In this document: one piece after another, positions 1 to 6,561 of the stretch
Layout: every line of letters starts with the position of its first letter
Position numbering within the stretch: the first letter of the stretch is position 1
Source: Natrialbaceae archaeon B1-Br10_E2g27
GTDB lineage: Archaea > Halobacteriota > Halobacteria > Halobacteriales > Natrialbaceae
Length of the DNA: 34,789 nt
Assembly (NCBI GenBank): GCA_001563885.1
Contig: LKMM01000001.1
Coordinates: 1 to 34,789, forward strand
Direction of reading: 5' to 3'
Translations under genes and position numbers: made by a program
The notes under the pieces: model-generated
What the model was told of the DNA's origin: nothing
The model's database searches: none
Seen by the model: the letters and a program-made list of their open reading frames with translations, nothing else

Positions 1-150
1 GTGACTTCCTCCCCACCCTACTCGCTCACCGCTGACGCGGTTCGCTCCTTGAGGGTGGGGCTTCCTGCTTCAACGACGCACTTTGCAGACACCGAATCGG
101 TGTCCGTAGGGAGCGCAGTCTCCACAGGCGTTGATTCGGGACAGCCCGTC
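1..150 (-). ncRNA. predicted TnpB omega-RNA (reRNA / sotRNA) overlapping the tnpB 3' end
   Basis: TnpB proteins use a guide RNA transcribed from the 3' end of their own gene and the right end; such sense-overlapping transcripts are known from IS1341-type genes of Halobacterium. Here the minus strand carries an outer 9-bp stem CCCCACCCT/AGGGTGGGG (52-60 with 11-19) around an inner hairpin ACCGC-N4-GCGGT (28-41). The tnpB stop codon (18-20) lies inside this structure. The RNA 5' end is not determinable by eye, so the upper coordinate is approximate, and the guide portion would run below base 1. Confidence 0.45.
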
Positions 151-1247
151 CCTACTTGTTCGAGACCGCGAGAAAGGATGTTCCACGACGCATTCGCGTC
201 TCTGTCCGCCTTGAACCCACACGACGGACACGAATGCTCGCGTACCCACAACGGCTTGTCCGTCTCGACGCCACATGACGCGCACTCTTTGGTCGTGCCT
301 CGGGGGTCCACGGCGACGAAGTGCGTCCCTTCCCGTTCGCACTTGTATTCGAGCATCCGCAGGAACGTCCCCCACGAGGCTCCGGCCCGATTCCGAGAGT
401 TGCCGGGCAGTTCGACTAATCCCTTCGCGTCCAAGTCCTCGACCGCTACAAGGTCGTACTCACGGGCGTAGTACGCCGAGAGTTTGTGCAAGAAGTCCCG
501 ACGCTTGCGCTTCAGGTCAGCGTGGCGTCGAGCGACCGTCTTGCGCTGTTCCTCCCAATTGTTCGAGCCGTGTTCCTTCCGCGAGAGGTTACGTTGAGCG
601 CGGTCTAACCGATCGCGTTCGTCGGAAAGATCAGGCGACTCGACGGCAGTCCCGTCGCTGTCGTGGACGTATTTTAGGATACCCACGTCGATACCAACAG
701 CGTCAGTCACCTCGTCGGGCTTCTCGGGCGGGTCGTCGGGAGTTTCGACGCCAAGGATGGCGTACCACTTGCCGGTGGGTTCGCGTTTGACCGTGACGGT
801 CTTGATGGTGGCGTCGTCGGGCAGGTCGCGGTGGAAAGCGATGGGAATGTCACCAATCTTCGAGAGCCACAATCGGGTCCGACCACTCGTGTTTTTGAGT
901 TTGAAGCCGGACTGACTGTAGGTGAACGATTGGTACTCGCCCGGTGCTTTCCACTTCAACTCCCCGACGCTGTAGCCGTTCTGCTTCCGGCCGTTGAGCG
1001 TCGAGAGGTTGTCATACAACCGCTGGACGGCTTTCTGCAACACCTTCGAGTGAACGTCTCGCAGGTCAGTCCACCGATCTTTCAGGTCCGGCAGACGCTT
1101 CTGCTCGGAGTACGATGACGTATCGTCGTGGTGGTTAAGACGGTGGAGGAAATGATTGTAGGCCTGCCTACAGGTATCGACAGTCCACGCTAATTGCTCG
1201 CGGAGGTCGTCAGACGGGTTTAGCCGATACCTGTAGTTGTAGTTCAT
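18..1247 (-). CDS. tnpB: RNA-guided endonuclease TnpB (IS1341-type OrfB)
   Basis: This 409-aa protein has the full TnpB layout: an N-terminal helical/OrfB region (about 1-130), a split RuvC nuclease and a late zinc finger. Likely RuvC acidic residues are D187 in GIDVG, E270 in VAVEDLD and the DRDANA motif at 348-353. The zinc finger is CxxC at 322/325 and CPSC at 340/343. Nothing is truncated and all three RuvC motifs are present, so nuclease activity is expected. The ATG follows immediately after the stop of the DUF2080 gene, which implies translational coupling. The C-terminal codons form part of the right-end hairpin. Family biology: TnpB cuts DNA next to a short target-adjacent motif, guided by omega-RNA, and helps retain the element at donor sites. 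Confidence 0.95.
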   Translation of the reverse strand: MNYNYRYRLNPSDDLREQLAWTVDTCRQAYNHFLHRLNHHDDTSSYSEQKRLPDLKDRWTDLRDVHSKVLQKAVQRLYDNLSTLNGRKQNGYSVGELKWKAPGEYQSFTYSQSGFKLKNTSGRTRLWLSKIGDIPIAFHRDLPDDATIKTVTVKREPTGKWYAILGVETPDDPPEKPDEVTDAVGIDVGILKYVHDSDGTAVESPDLSDERDRLDRAQRNLSRKEHGSNNWEEQRKTVARRHADLKRKRRDFLHKLSAYYAREYDLVAVEDLDAKGLVELPGNSRNRAGASWGTFLRMLEYKCEREGTHFVAVDPRGTTKECASCGVETDKPLWVREHSCPSCGFKADRDANASWNILSRGLEQVGTGCPESTPVETALPTDTDSVSAKCVVEAGSPTLKERTASAVSE

Positions 1248-1391
1248 CTATTCGTCGTCGGGATCAGAAGTACGGACGACTTTCACATCCGCGCCACGCC
1301 AGCGTTTCGGGACGTAGACGTGAGCGCCGTTGCCGGTAGCTTTCACGTCGCCGTCCACGACTTCGTGGCCGTTGATTGTGAACTGTTCCAT
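1248..1391 (-). CDS. DUF2080 family transposase-associated small protein
   Basis: This 47-aa ORF reads MEQFTINGHEVV... and ends ...VVRTSDPDDE. A basic, glycine-containing middle (VKATGNGAHVYVPKRW) precedes an acidic tail. The length, the 'GNGAHVYVPKRWRG' core and the position directly before tnpB match the haloarchaeal DUF2080 'transposase-associated' family, recognised from memory. The core looks like a small beta-strand DNA-binding fold (SpoVT/AbrB-like), but that is inference. Its TAG stop (1248-1250) is immediately followed by the tnpB ATG (1245-1247) with no spacer. A TATA-like TTTATTAGT (1416-1424) sits 25-33 nt upstream, giving a nearly leaderless start. Possible roles are TnpB regulator or omega-RNA/DNA accessory factor; none is shown by sequence alone. 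Confidence 0.85.
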   Translation of the reverse strand: MEQFTINGHEVVDGDVKATGNGAHVYVPKRWRGADVKVVRTSDPDDE

Positions 1392-1395
1392 GTAC

Positions 1396-1424
1396 AATGT
1401 AGATACATTATCCGGACTAATAAA
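1396..1424 (-). promoter_or_regulatory. DUF2080-tnpB promoter with palindrome between TATA box and start
   Basis: On the minus strand a TATA-like element TTTATTAGT occupies 1416-1424. Between it and the ATG (1389-1391) lies AATGTA-GA-TACATT (plus-strand reading, 1396-1409), a perfect 6-bp inverted repeat with a 2-nt centre. A palindrome between TATA box and transcription start is a classic archaeal repressor position. The repressor is unknown; DUF2080 itself is an obvious candidate. Confidence 0.5.
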
Positions 1425-1487
1425 CGTGTCGGTGGGCCTGTGGGTCGGTCGTTGCAGGGTGTATGTGAGACGATGACGGCGCTGTAT

Positions 1488-1601
1488 CCCCGCCCTACTG
1501 CGTCCTCAGAAATCGGAGATTTCTGATGTGCGAACGAGAGCGAAGCTCTCGTTAACGCTACTCGGTCGCTTCGCTCCCTGCGTTGCTCCTTGAGGACGGG
1601 G
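1488..1601 (-). mobile_element. orphan IS1341 right-end / omega-RNA-like remnant
   Basis: On the minus strand this segment repeats the plan of the right end at 1-60: an outer stem (1593-1601 with 1488-1496, fully paired in RNA if one U-G is allowed), the shared CTCAAGGAGC start and the shared AGTAGGGyGGGG end. Its interior carries two additional perfect hairpins, 1533-1541/1545-1553 (9 bp, GAA loop) and 1507-1514/1518-1525 (8 bp, GGA loop). The CTCAAGGAG codons read L-K-E as in the TnpB tail, but no tnpB body precedes it. It is best explained as the 3' relic of a second, related element in the same orientation. Confidence 0.55.
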
Positions 1602-1657
1602 CCTTAGCGCCTGATTTTAGGTAAAAAACGTTTACGGCTTGGGTCCCAACTAGACGT

Positions 1658-1804
1658 ATGGAGAATCGATTCGAGGCGCAACTGATTTTCGGTGGTCTCG
1701 ATAGTCCAGCGGACTGTCGAAACGATGACGGCCGACAGCGTGTACAGGTTCCTCCTCAGCGTCAGCCAGGCGTTGCTCCCTGCCGACTCCCTGCCCGGCT
1801 ATGA
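1658..1804 (+). CDS. possible 48-aa upstream ORF coupled to the Bat-like regulator
   Basis: An ATG at 1658 opens a 48-codon frame starting MENRFEAQLIFGG; its TGA (1802-1804) overlaps the ATG of the downstream regulator (CTATGA). An A-rich TATA-like stretch at 1623-1634 lies about 28 nt before this ATG, whereas the regulator's own ATG has no obvious TATA box nearby. The second half is rich in Q, P and R and does not resemble a domain. It may be a leader ORF in the regulator's mRNA, or chance. The region 1602-1657 otherwise holds nothing recognisable. Confidence 0.25.
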   Translation: MENRFEAQLIFGGLDSPADCRNDDGRQRVQVPPQRQPGVAPCRLPARL

Positions 1805-2958
1805 CCGACAGAACACCACTGGAACCAGCCGCGTCGGGCCACCTCGAGACAGCCACGCCCGAACTTCCGGCGGAGGATCTCTGTCGTTTTTTCGATCTGA
1901 GCCCGATCGGCACCGCCGTTATCGATCAGACGAGGACCATCGTCTACGTGAACGAACGGGCGACCGAAATCCACGACGCGCCAGCCGACGAACTCTGTGG
2001 CAACTATTTCATCCCACCGGAGATGGATATCTATTATGAGGATGGGACGCCAGTTCCAGCCGAGGCACACCCGGTAAACCGTGTCTTCGAGACCGGTAAG
2101 CCGGTGTATGGATACAAACACCGACTCGAGAATAGCTCTGGCGCTGACAGGTGGTTCTCAGGAAACGTCTCGCCAGTCTCTGGTAAGGATGGTGAGATCG
2201 AATACGTAGTCGTCTGTTTCGAGGATATAACTGATCTCAAGCGTCGAACGAAACGGCTGACGAGCGATCAGGTACGACTGGTCGAGTTTCGAACCGACGA
2301 ATCTGCGGTTCCGTCGTCGCTTCACACCGAAACGGGTGAGATTCGGATCGAAATCGAGTCGGTCGTCTCAGTGTCGGACGGAACGACCGTGCAGTATATG
2401 CGAACCGACGACCTCCCTGCAGCAGCGTTTGTCGCCGCGGTTGAGGAAGTTCCACACATCGTCGACGTACGGTTGCTGAGTACGATCGACGGAATCACGC
2501 GGATCGAGGCCAAAGGCCAATCCCCGACAGCCTCCGACGGCGATAATCCCGGGACGGTCTCGGAGGTGTTTGCGGCCCTCGGCGGCTGTCCTCGCGCGAT
2601 CGTCGTCACGAACGACGAGGTTCGGTTTCTTGGAGAGTTACCCGGTGATGTCGACCCGCAAATAGCCACACAGGGGATCGCACAGTTTCATTCTGGGACT
2701 AGCCTCTGTTCTGAGCAACTCGCTTACTCGCCGCACTTGCTGTACGATATCGTCTCAGATGCACTGACCGACCGACAGTTCGCCGCACTCGAGGCTGCGT
2801 ACTACGGTGGATACTTCGAGACACCACGTGCAAGTACCGGTGACGAACTCGCAGAGCGCTTCGATGTCACGCGCCAGACGTTCAATCAGCATCTCCGGAA
2901 AGCCCAACAGACCGTCTTTCGTCACCTCTTCGAAAAGTCCGGTGCGGACGAACACTGA
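1801..2958 (+). CDS. PAS domain / Bat-type HTH_10 transcriptional regulator
   Basis: This 385-aa cytoplasmic regulator belongs to the bacterioopsin-activator (Bat) family of haloarchaea. A PAS sensor domain covers about residues 26-147 (starts LCRFFDLSPIGTAV, ends VVVCFEDITDLKRR). The GAF-like 'Bat/HTH-associated' region spans about 155-310, and the HTH_10 DNA-binding domain about 322-378 (LTDRQFAALEAAYYGGYF ... DELAERFDVTRQTFNQHLRKA). Proteins of this kind couple a light, redox or ligand signal in the PAS domain to transcription; the ligand cannot be told from sequence. A HalOD1 gene starts 45 nt downstream on the same strand. The start at 1801 is the only good one before the PAS domain in this frame. 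Confidence 0.93.
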   Translation: MTDRTPLEPAASGHLETATPELPAEDLCRFFDLSPIGTAVIDQTRTIVYVNERATEIHDAPADELCGNYFIPPEMDIYYEDGTPVPAEAHPVNRVFETGKPVYGYKHRLENSSGADRWFSGNVSPVSGKDGEIEYVVVCFEDITDLKRRTKRLTSDQVRLVEFRTDESAVPSSLHTETGEIRIEIESVVSVSDGTTVQYMRTDDLPAAAFVAAVEEVPHIVDVRLLSTIDGITRIEAKGQSPTASDGDNPGTVSEVFAALGGCPRAIVVTNDEVRFLGELPGDVDPQIATQGIAQFHSGTSLCSEQLAYSPHLLYDIVSDALTDRQFAALEAAYYGGYFETPRASTGDELAERFDVTRQTFNQHLRKAQQTVFRHLFEKSGADEH

Positions 2959-3003
2959 CAGGTCAGCACCGCCGCTTAGAACGCTCACTCACATACCCCG
3001 GAT

Positions 3004-3327
3004 ATGGTTACTGACTCGGCAGAATCGGACGTACAGTTCGAAACGGCCGCGGACACGACGTACGATCCGCTCACGGAAACGGCACAAACGACGTTCGACG
3101 GAGGGACCGACTCGGTCGTCGTCGCGGTCGTCGAGGCCGTCGCCACCGTTACCGGAAGCGAGGTTACCGCCATGCCGCCGTTGTTCGCCTCCGTCGACCC
3201 GGAAGCGTTGAGCAGCCTCGTCGAACGCCCTCGAGGCCGGGCCGTCACCGTCTCGTTTTTCTACGAAGGGTGTCGGGTCACCGTCTCGGGTGATGGGGAC
3301 GTTACGGCCGAACTGACAGAGCAGTGA
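3004..3327 (+). CDS. stand-alone HalOD1 output-domain protein
   Basis: This 107-aa protein consists essentially of one HalOD1 domain (about residues 36-103). The hallmark pattern is VVEAVATVTGSEVTAMPPLF, then V-D-P-E-A-L-S-S-L, then a beta-rich end (VSFFYEGCRVTVSGDGDV). HalOD1 domains are haloarchaeal output modules, often attached to or encoded beside signalling proteins; their biochemical output is unknown. The 45-nt spacing from the PAS-HTH_10 regulator, on the same strand, suggests co-transcription and a joint signalling role. A TATA-like GCTTAGAAC about 27 nt upstream could also give a separate leaderless transcript. Confidence 0.9.
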   Translation: MVTDSAESDVQFETAADTTYDPLTETAQTTFDGGTDSVVVAVVEAVATVTGSEVTAMPPLFASVDPEALSSLVERPRGRAVTVSFFYEGCRVTVSGDGDVTAELTEQ

Positions 3328-3382
3328 TCGAACTTCGTCTCGAGTGCTGATCAAGGCGGCCCATCATCTGGCATGCCGCCGG

Positions 3383-4489
3383 TTAATCGAGGGTGATCCA
3401 CTCGCCACGATCGTCGCTTTCTTCGATCGCCGTTAACATGTGCTGTACAGCGAGGCCATCGTCGAAACTGGGGGTGAACGTACCGCCGTCAGCGACAGCA
3501 GAGAGAAATTCGTAGTTTTCGTGGACGAAGGTGTGCTCCCAGCCGATAACGTGACCTGGCGGCCACCAGTGATCGATGTAAGGATCGTCGGCATCGGTAA
3601 CGAGCACCGTCTCGTATCCTCTATCTCCGAGTACCTCGAGTTCGTTCAACCGCTCGAGTGAGAAGCGAAGACTCCCGTTTGAACCGTGGATTTCGATGGT
3701 ATGATCGTTTTTGTGACCCGTCGCGAACCGAGAGGCTTCGACGGTCCCCATCGCGCCGTTTTCGAACGCGAGTTGTGCGGAGTAGGCGTCGTCGACGGTG
3801 ACTGGCCGGTGTCCGTCCGCTGTGGGACGTTCGTCGACGAACGTCTGGAGGTGACCACTCACGCGTTCGATATCGCCTGCGAGGTCGTCGCTCCCGACGA
3901 GAAAGCGAAGCAAGTCGACGGTGTGTGCGCCGAGATCACCGAGTGCGCCCGAGCCGGCCAGCTCCGCGTCGTTGCGCCAGGACCACGGGGCCTCGGGGTC
4001 GACCAACCAATCCTGGAGGTATCGTCCGCGGACGTGGTGGATCTCGCCTATCTCGCCCGCCTCGAGCAGCCGTTTTGCATACTGGATCGCTGGCACGAAC
4101 CGATAATTAAACGCACAGCCGTTGGGAACTCCTGCCTCGCGGGCGGCATCTGCCATCTCGGTTGCGTCCTCGAGCGTCGGGGCTAATGGTTTCTCACAGA
4201 AGACGGGTGTACCGGCCTCGAGTGCTCCAATCGAGGGGTCTGCGTGGACGTGGTTCGGACCGAGATTATAAAACACGTCGACGTCGTCGACGACGTCCGC
4301 CCAGTCGGTTGCGACCGACTCGAAGCCGAGTCTGTCGGCTGCCGTTTCGAGGGCCGACTCGTCCCGGCCGACTAACACCGACCGTTCGACCGCCGGGGCG
4401 TCAGGAAAGAACATCGGCAGTCGGGCCAGTGCGTTTGCGTGTGCGGTCCCCATGAACCGATAGCCGAGTACGCCAACCTCGAGTGTCAT
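3383..4489 (-). CDS. Gfo/Idh/MocA family NAD(P)-dependent oxidoreductase
   Basis: A 368-aa dehydrogenase with an N-terminal Rossmann fold and C-terminal alpha/beta substrate domain. The nucleotide-binding turn is GVLGYRFMG (6-14); the family's catalytic lysine lies in CEKP (98-101), followed by NYRF (128-131) and the C-terminal GDLGAHTVDLLRF helix. These enzymes oxidise or reduce sugars, polyols or inositol; the exact substrate is not readable. The reading frame stays open 71 codons upstream, but that stretch is unlike any family member and is not acidic, so ATG 4489 was chosen. A sugar-isomerase-type TIM barrel lies 258 nt upstream on the same strand, consistent with a small carbohydrate pathway. 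The 258-nt gap suggests a separate promoter. Confidence 0.93.
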   Translation of the reverse strand: MTLEVGVLGYRFMGTAHANALARLPMFFPDAPAVERSVLVGRDESALETAADRLGFESVATDWADVVDDVDVFYNLGPNHVHADPSIGALEAGTPVFCEKPLAPTLEDATEMADAAREAGVPNGCAFNYRFVPAIQYAKRLLEAGEIGEIHHVRGRYLQDWLVDPEAPWSWRNDAELAGSGALGDLGAHTVDLLRFLVGSDDLAGDIERVSGHLQTFVDERPTADGHRPVTVDDAYSAQLAFENGAMGTVEASRFATGHKNDHTIEIHGSNGSLRFSLERLNELEVLGDRGYETVLVTDADDPYIDHWWPPGHVIGWEHTFVHENYEFLSAVADGGTFTPSFDDGLAVQHMLTAIEESDDRGEWITLD

Positions 4490-4747
4490 ATTCGCACAAC
4501 CACGACTCCCATCGTTAATGTTGGGTTGGAAGCCGCCGTGGAACCGCAGACGGCGTGGTTGGGTATGATAACAGAAATTACCCTCGAGGCGGGTCGATCG
4601 TACGTCGTGGCGACCGAATCGGGTGTCGAAACCGAAATCGTTCGGCTGTTTCGTGGCTGATACTGCCGGACGTCCGTCGTGAATCGCCGCCCCGGAGACC
4701 ACACAGGTCCGTTCGATAGTACGAGACCGTTTGTGCGCCGGGATTTG

Positions 4748-5710
4748 TTACTCCGCCCAGTAAGCGCCACCGGGCGTTTCTTCGAAGACTGCACGCTGAA
4801 GACAGTCGATTGCCTTCTCTAGGCCTTCGATCGAACTGGTCAGCGAGTCCTCGTGTTCGATACTCAGGACGTCGTCGTAGCCGACCAGCCGCAACGTCGA
4901 GACGATATCTTTCCAGTGTAACTCGCCGTGGCCGTAACCGACCGATCTGAACAGCCACGATCGGTTCGGTTCGTCGTCGTAGGCCGTGGTGTCTAAGACG
5001 CCTTTGATTCGGGCCTGCTGCTCGTAGATTCGGGTATCTTTCGCGTGGACGTGATGGATGGAATCGCCGAGTTTGCGAATCGCGTCAGTAACCGAGATGC
5101 CTTGCCAGTACAGATGCGAGGGATCGAAGTTTGCGCCGACACGCTCGTTCGTCGCCTCCCGGAGTCGCAACAGGCCGGTCGGTTCATACACCAGCATGTT
5201 TGGGTGCATCTCGATCGCAAGGTCGACGCCGTGGTCTGCAGCGTGGGCGGCCAGATCCTCCCAGTAGCTGATCGTCTTCTCCCACTGGTAGGCTAGGGCC
5301 TCGGCGTGTTCGGGTGGCCAGGGTGCCGTAATCCAGTTCGGAGTGGTGTCTTCAGGTGCCCCTCCCGGGAGTCCCGAAAAACAGGTGACGGTCCCAACCT
5401 CGAGTTGGCCGGCCAACCGAACGGCCTCCCGAAGTTCGGTATCTGCCGTCTCGGCTGTTTGGTCGTCGGGATGGACCGGATTGTTGTGAGTCGCAAGCGC
5501 GCTAATTCGCATCTCGTGTTCATCCAGGACCGCTCGTAGCTCGGCCTGTCTATCCTCGTCATCGAGATACACTGCGCGCTCTATGTGGGTGTCGCCGGGA
5601 TAGCCGCCGACGCCCGGTTCGACCGCGTTGACGCCACGGTCTGTAAGAAACGCGAGTGCTTTTTCGAACGATCGATCGTACAACGGTGGGGTGTGAACGC
5701 CGATATCCAT
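4748..5710 (-). CDS. sugar phosphate isomerase/epimerase (xylose isomerase-like TIM barrel)
   Basis: The 320-aa protein is a metal-dependent TIM barrel of the AP-endonuclease-2/IolE type. Candidate metal-ligand segments are spread over the barrel as expected: EMHPN, NFDPSHLYWQG, HVHAKDT and SIEHED. ATG 5710 was chosen because the protein then begins directly with the first barrel strand (MDIGVHTPPLYDRSFEKAL), GGAG stands 9 nt before it, and a TATA-like TTTATTGTT at 5827-5835 predicts a transcript start near 5804, downstream of the alternative ATG at 5812. Pairing with the Gfo/Idh/MocA gene suggests joint catabolism of a sugar or inositol-like compound. The substrate is unknown. Confidence 0.9.
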   Translation of the reverse strand: MDIGVHTPPLYDRSFEKALAFLTDRGVNAVEPGVGGYPGDTHIERAVYLDDEDRQAELRAVLDEHEMRISALATHNNPVHPDDQTAETADTELREAVRLAGQLEVGTVTCFSGLPGGAPEDTTPNWITAPWPPEHAEALAYQWEKTISYWEDLAAHAADHGVDLAIEMHPNMLVYEPTGLLRLREATNERVGANFDPSHLYWQGISVTDAIRKLGDSIHHVHAKDTRIYEQQARIKGVLDTTAYDDEPNRSWLFRSVGYGHGELHWKDIVSTLRLVGYDDVLSIEHEDSLTSSIEGLEKAIDCLQRAVFEETPGGAYWAE

Positions 5711-5974
5711 GTGTCGTGTCTCCGTAAACGTGACCGGACTGGTTGCATGTCGATACAACGACTGCCCGTGGCGGTTCAACCACGTGGCGGTTTGTAATTG
5801 TGTGCCGGTCATCCGTTCTAGCTTAACAATAAACTGAGACGGTGATCACGCCGAAATTGCGTCGAGTCTGACCACGCTCATACCGGGATAGCTGCTGTTC
5901 CAACAAACCAGCCGGTCCTTGGTCATGTCCCCGCTCTAAGGCGGCGCACTCGTGCGGGACCGTCGCCACGTGGT

Positions 5975-6166
5975 TCACGGCGCACCTCCGTCGACGAGGT
6001 CACTGCGAAGACGAGTGTCGCAGTACGGACAGAAGTATCGCCGAGCACCGGGAACGAAGACGATCCGGATCGAGCGCCTACAGGACCGGTTCGGGCACTC
6101 GGCTTTCATCTCCACGGGATCGACCAGTCGCCGAGCAGGCCGGTCGTGACGCGCTCGAGCGGTCAC
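5975..6166 (-). CDS. possible small zinc-ribbon protein
   Basis: A 63-codon frame carries CPNRSC followed about 20 residues later by FCPYC, a plausible four-cysteine zinc ribbon, and ends VDGGAP. A GGAGG stands 8 nt before GTG 6166; an ATG at 6109 (MKAECPNRSC...) is an alternative that keeps the whole ribbon. The first part is arginine-rich, unusual for a halophile protein and compatible with a nucleic-acid-binding tail or with spurious translation. It lies between the TIM-barrel gene and tRNA-Met on the same strand. No family was recognised. The flanks 5711-5974 and 6167-6304 hold only promoter-like A/T-rich patches. Confidence 0.45.
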   Translation of the reverse strand: MTARARHDRPARRLVDPVEMKAECPNRSCRRSIRIVFVPGARRYFCPYCDTRLRSDLVDGGAP

Positions 6167-6304
6167 CGTTCCCACCTCCGCCAGGTGACCACCGGTGTCG
6201 GAGGAGACAAAACGATCGCGAGTTGCCTGACGACCGAAAAGCGACAGTATCCGGTGTAAACGCTACACTGGGTAGTCGTTAAGGCATAATAACAATTTGA
6301 TAAG

Positions 6305-6458
6305 TGCCCGGGGAGGGCTCCGAACCCTCGATCTCCGCATGTCCCAGGTTCGAGGCTCGGCAGAGTCCTCGTGGGGACACGGAGGCTTCCAAGGCGAAAC
6401 CGCACCGAATCTCTGAACCCTATGAGTGCGGCGCTATGTCCAGCTAAGCCACCCGGGC
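6305..6458 (-). tRNA. elongator tRNA-Met(CAU) with an 80-nt intron
   Basis: The 5' exon is 6421-6458 and the 3' exon 6305-6340. The acceptor stem GCCCGGG/CCCGGGC, anticodon stem CCGCA/TGCGG with loop CTCATA-A, and T arm GAGGG-TTCGGAG-CCCTC all fold correctly. Anticodon CAT is at 6422-6424 (complement), and A at 6305 is the discriminator; CCA is not encoded. The intron follows position 37. The elongator tRNA-Met of Haloferax is known to carry an intron at this place. A TATA-like TTAAAGA on the minus strand lies 26-32 nt upstream of the 5' end. Confidence 0.95.
6341..6420 (-). other. tRNA-Met intron with canonical bulge-helix-bulge splice motif
   Basis: The two splice sites form a textbook BHB for the archaeal tRNA endonuclease. 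Exon bases CUCA pair with intron bases UGGG as the central 4-bp helix. The flanking 3-nt bulges are UA^G at the 5' site and AC^A at the 3' site. Beyond them the intron closes with GGUUC/GAACC. No box C/D motifs were seen in the 80-nt intron. Confidence 0.9.
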
Positions 6459-6483
6459 TCAGTTTGTGGTAGTAGCGTCCGTT

Positions 6484-6537
6484 TCTTTAACCTTCCCATT
6501 CGACATCGCCGTGCAACGGGGACCCACGGATTTATCA
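6484..6537. promoter_or_regulatory. divergent promoters of tRNA-Met and the DUF7115 gene
   Basis: The minus-strand TATA-like TTAAAGA (6484-6490) serves tRNA-Met. The plus-strand GATTTATCA (6529-6537) lies 25-33 nt before ATG 6562 and predicts a leaderless DUF7115 mRNA. This decides the start of that gene, since an earlier ATG-like start at 6466 would lie upstream of the TATA box. Confidence 0.6.
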
Positions 6538-6561
6538 CATGGCCTTACGAACTACCGCGAC

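Larger units (their letters stand above)
1..1430 (-). mobile_element. IS1341-type (IS200/IS605 superfamily) element, tnpB only
   Basis: The element contains a promoter, a 47-aa DUF2080 gene and tnpB, and ends in the hairpin-rich right end at window bases 1-60. There is no tnpA (Y1 transposase), so it belongs to the tnpB-only IS1341 type and would need a TnpA supplied in trans to move. The right end is defined by a 9-bp stem (11-19 with 52-60) enclosing a small hairpin (28-32 with 37-41). The left end could not be fixed; the upper coordinate is set just beyond the promoter. Any target flank and guide next to the right end lie outside the window. Confidence 0.75.

Noticed and set aside
1507..1553. 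Possible CRISPR-like repeats
   Set aside because: They are two different hairpins without repeat-spacer periodicity.
4490..4702. N-terminal extension of the Gfo/Idh/MocA protein
   Set aside because: The added 71 residues do not resemble the family, and the Rossmann fold begins at ATG 4489.
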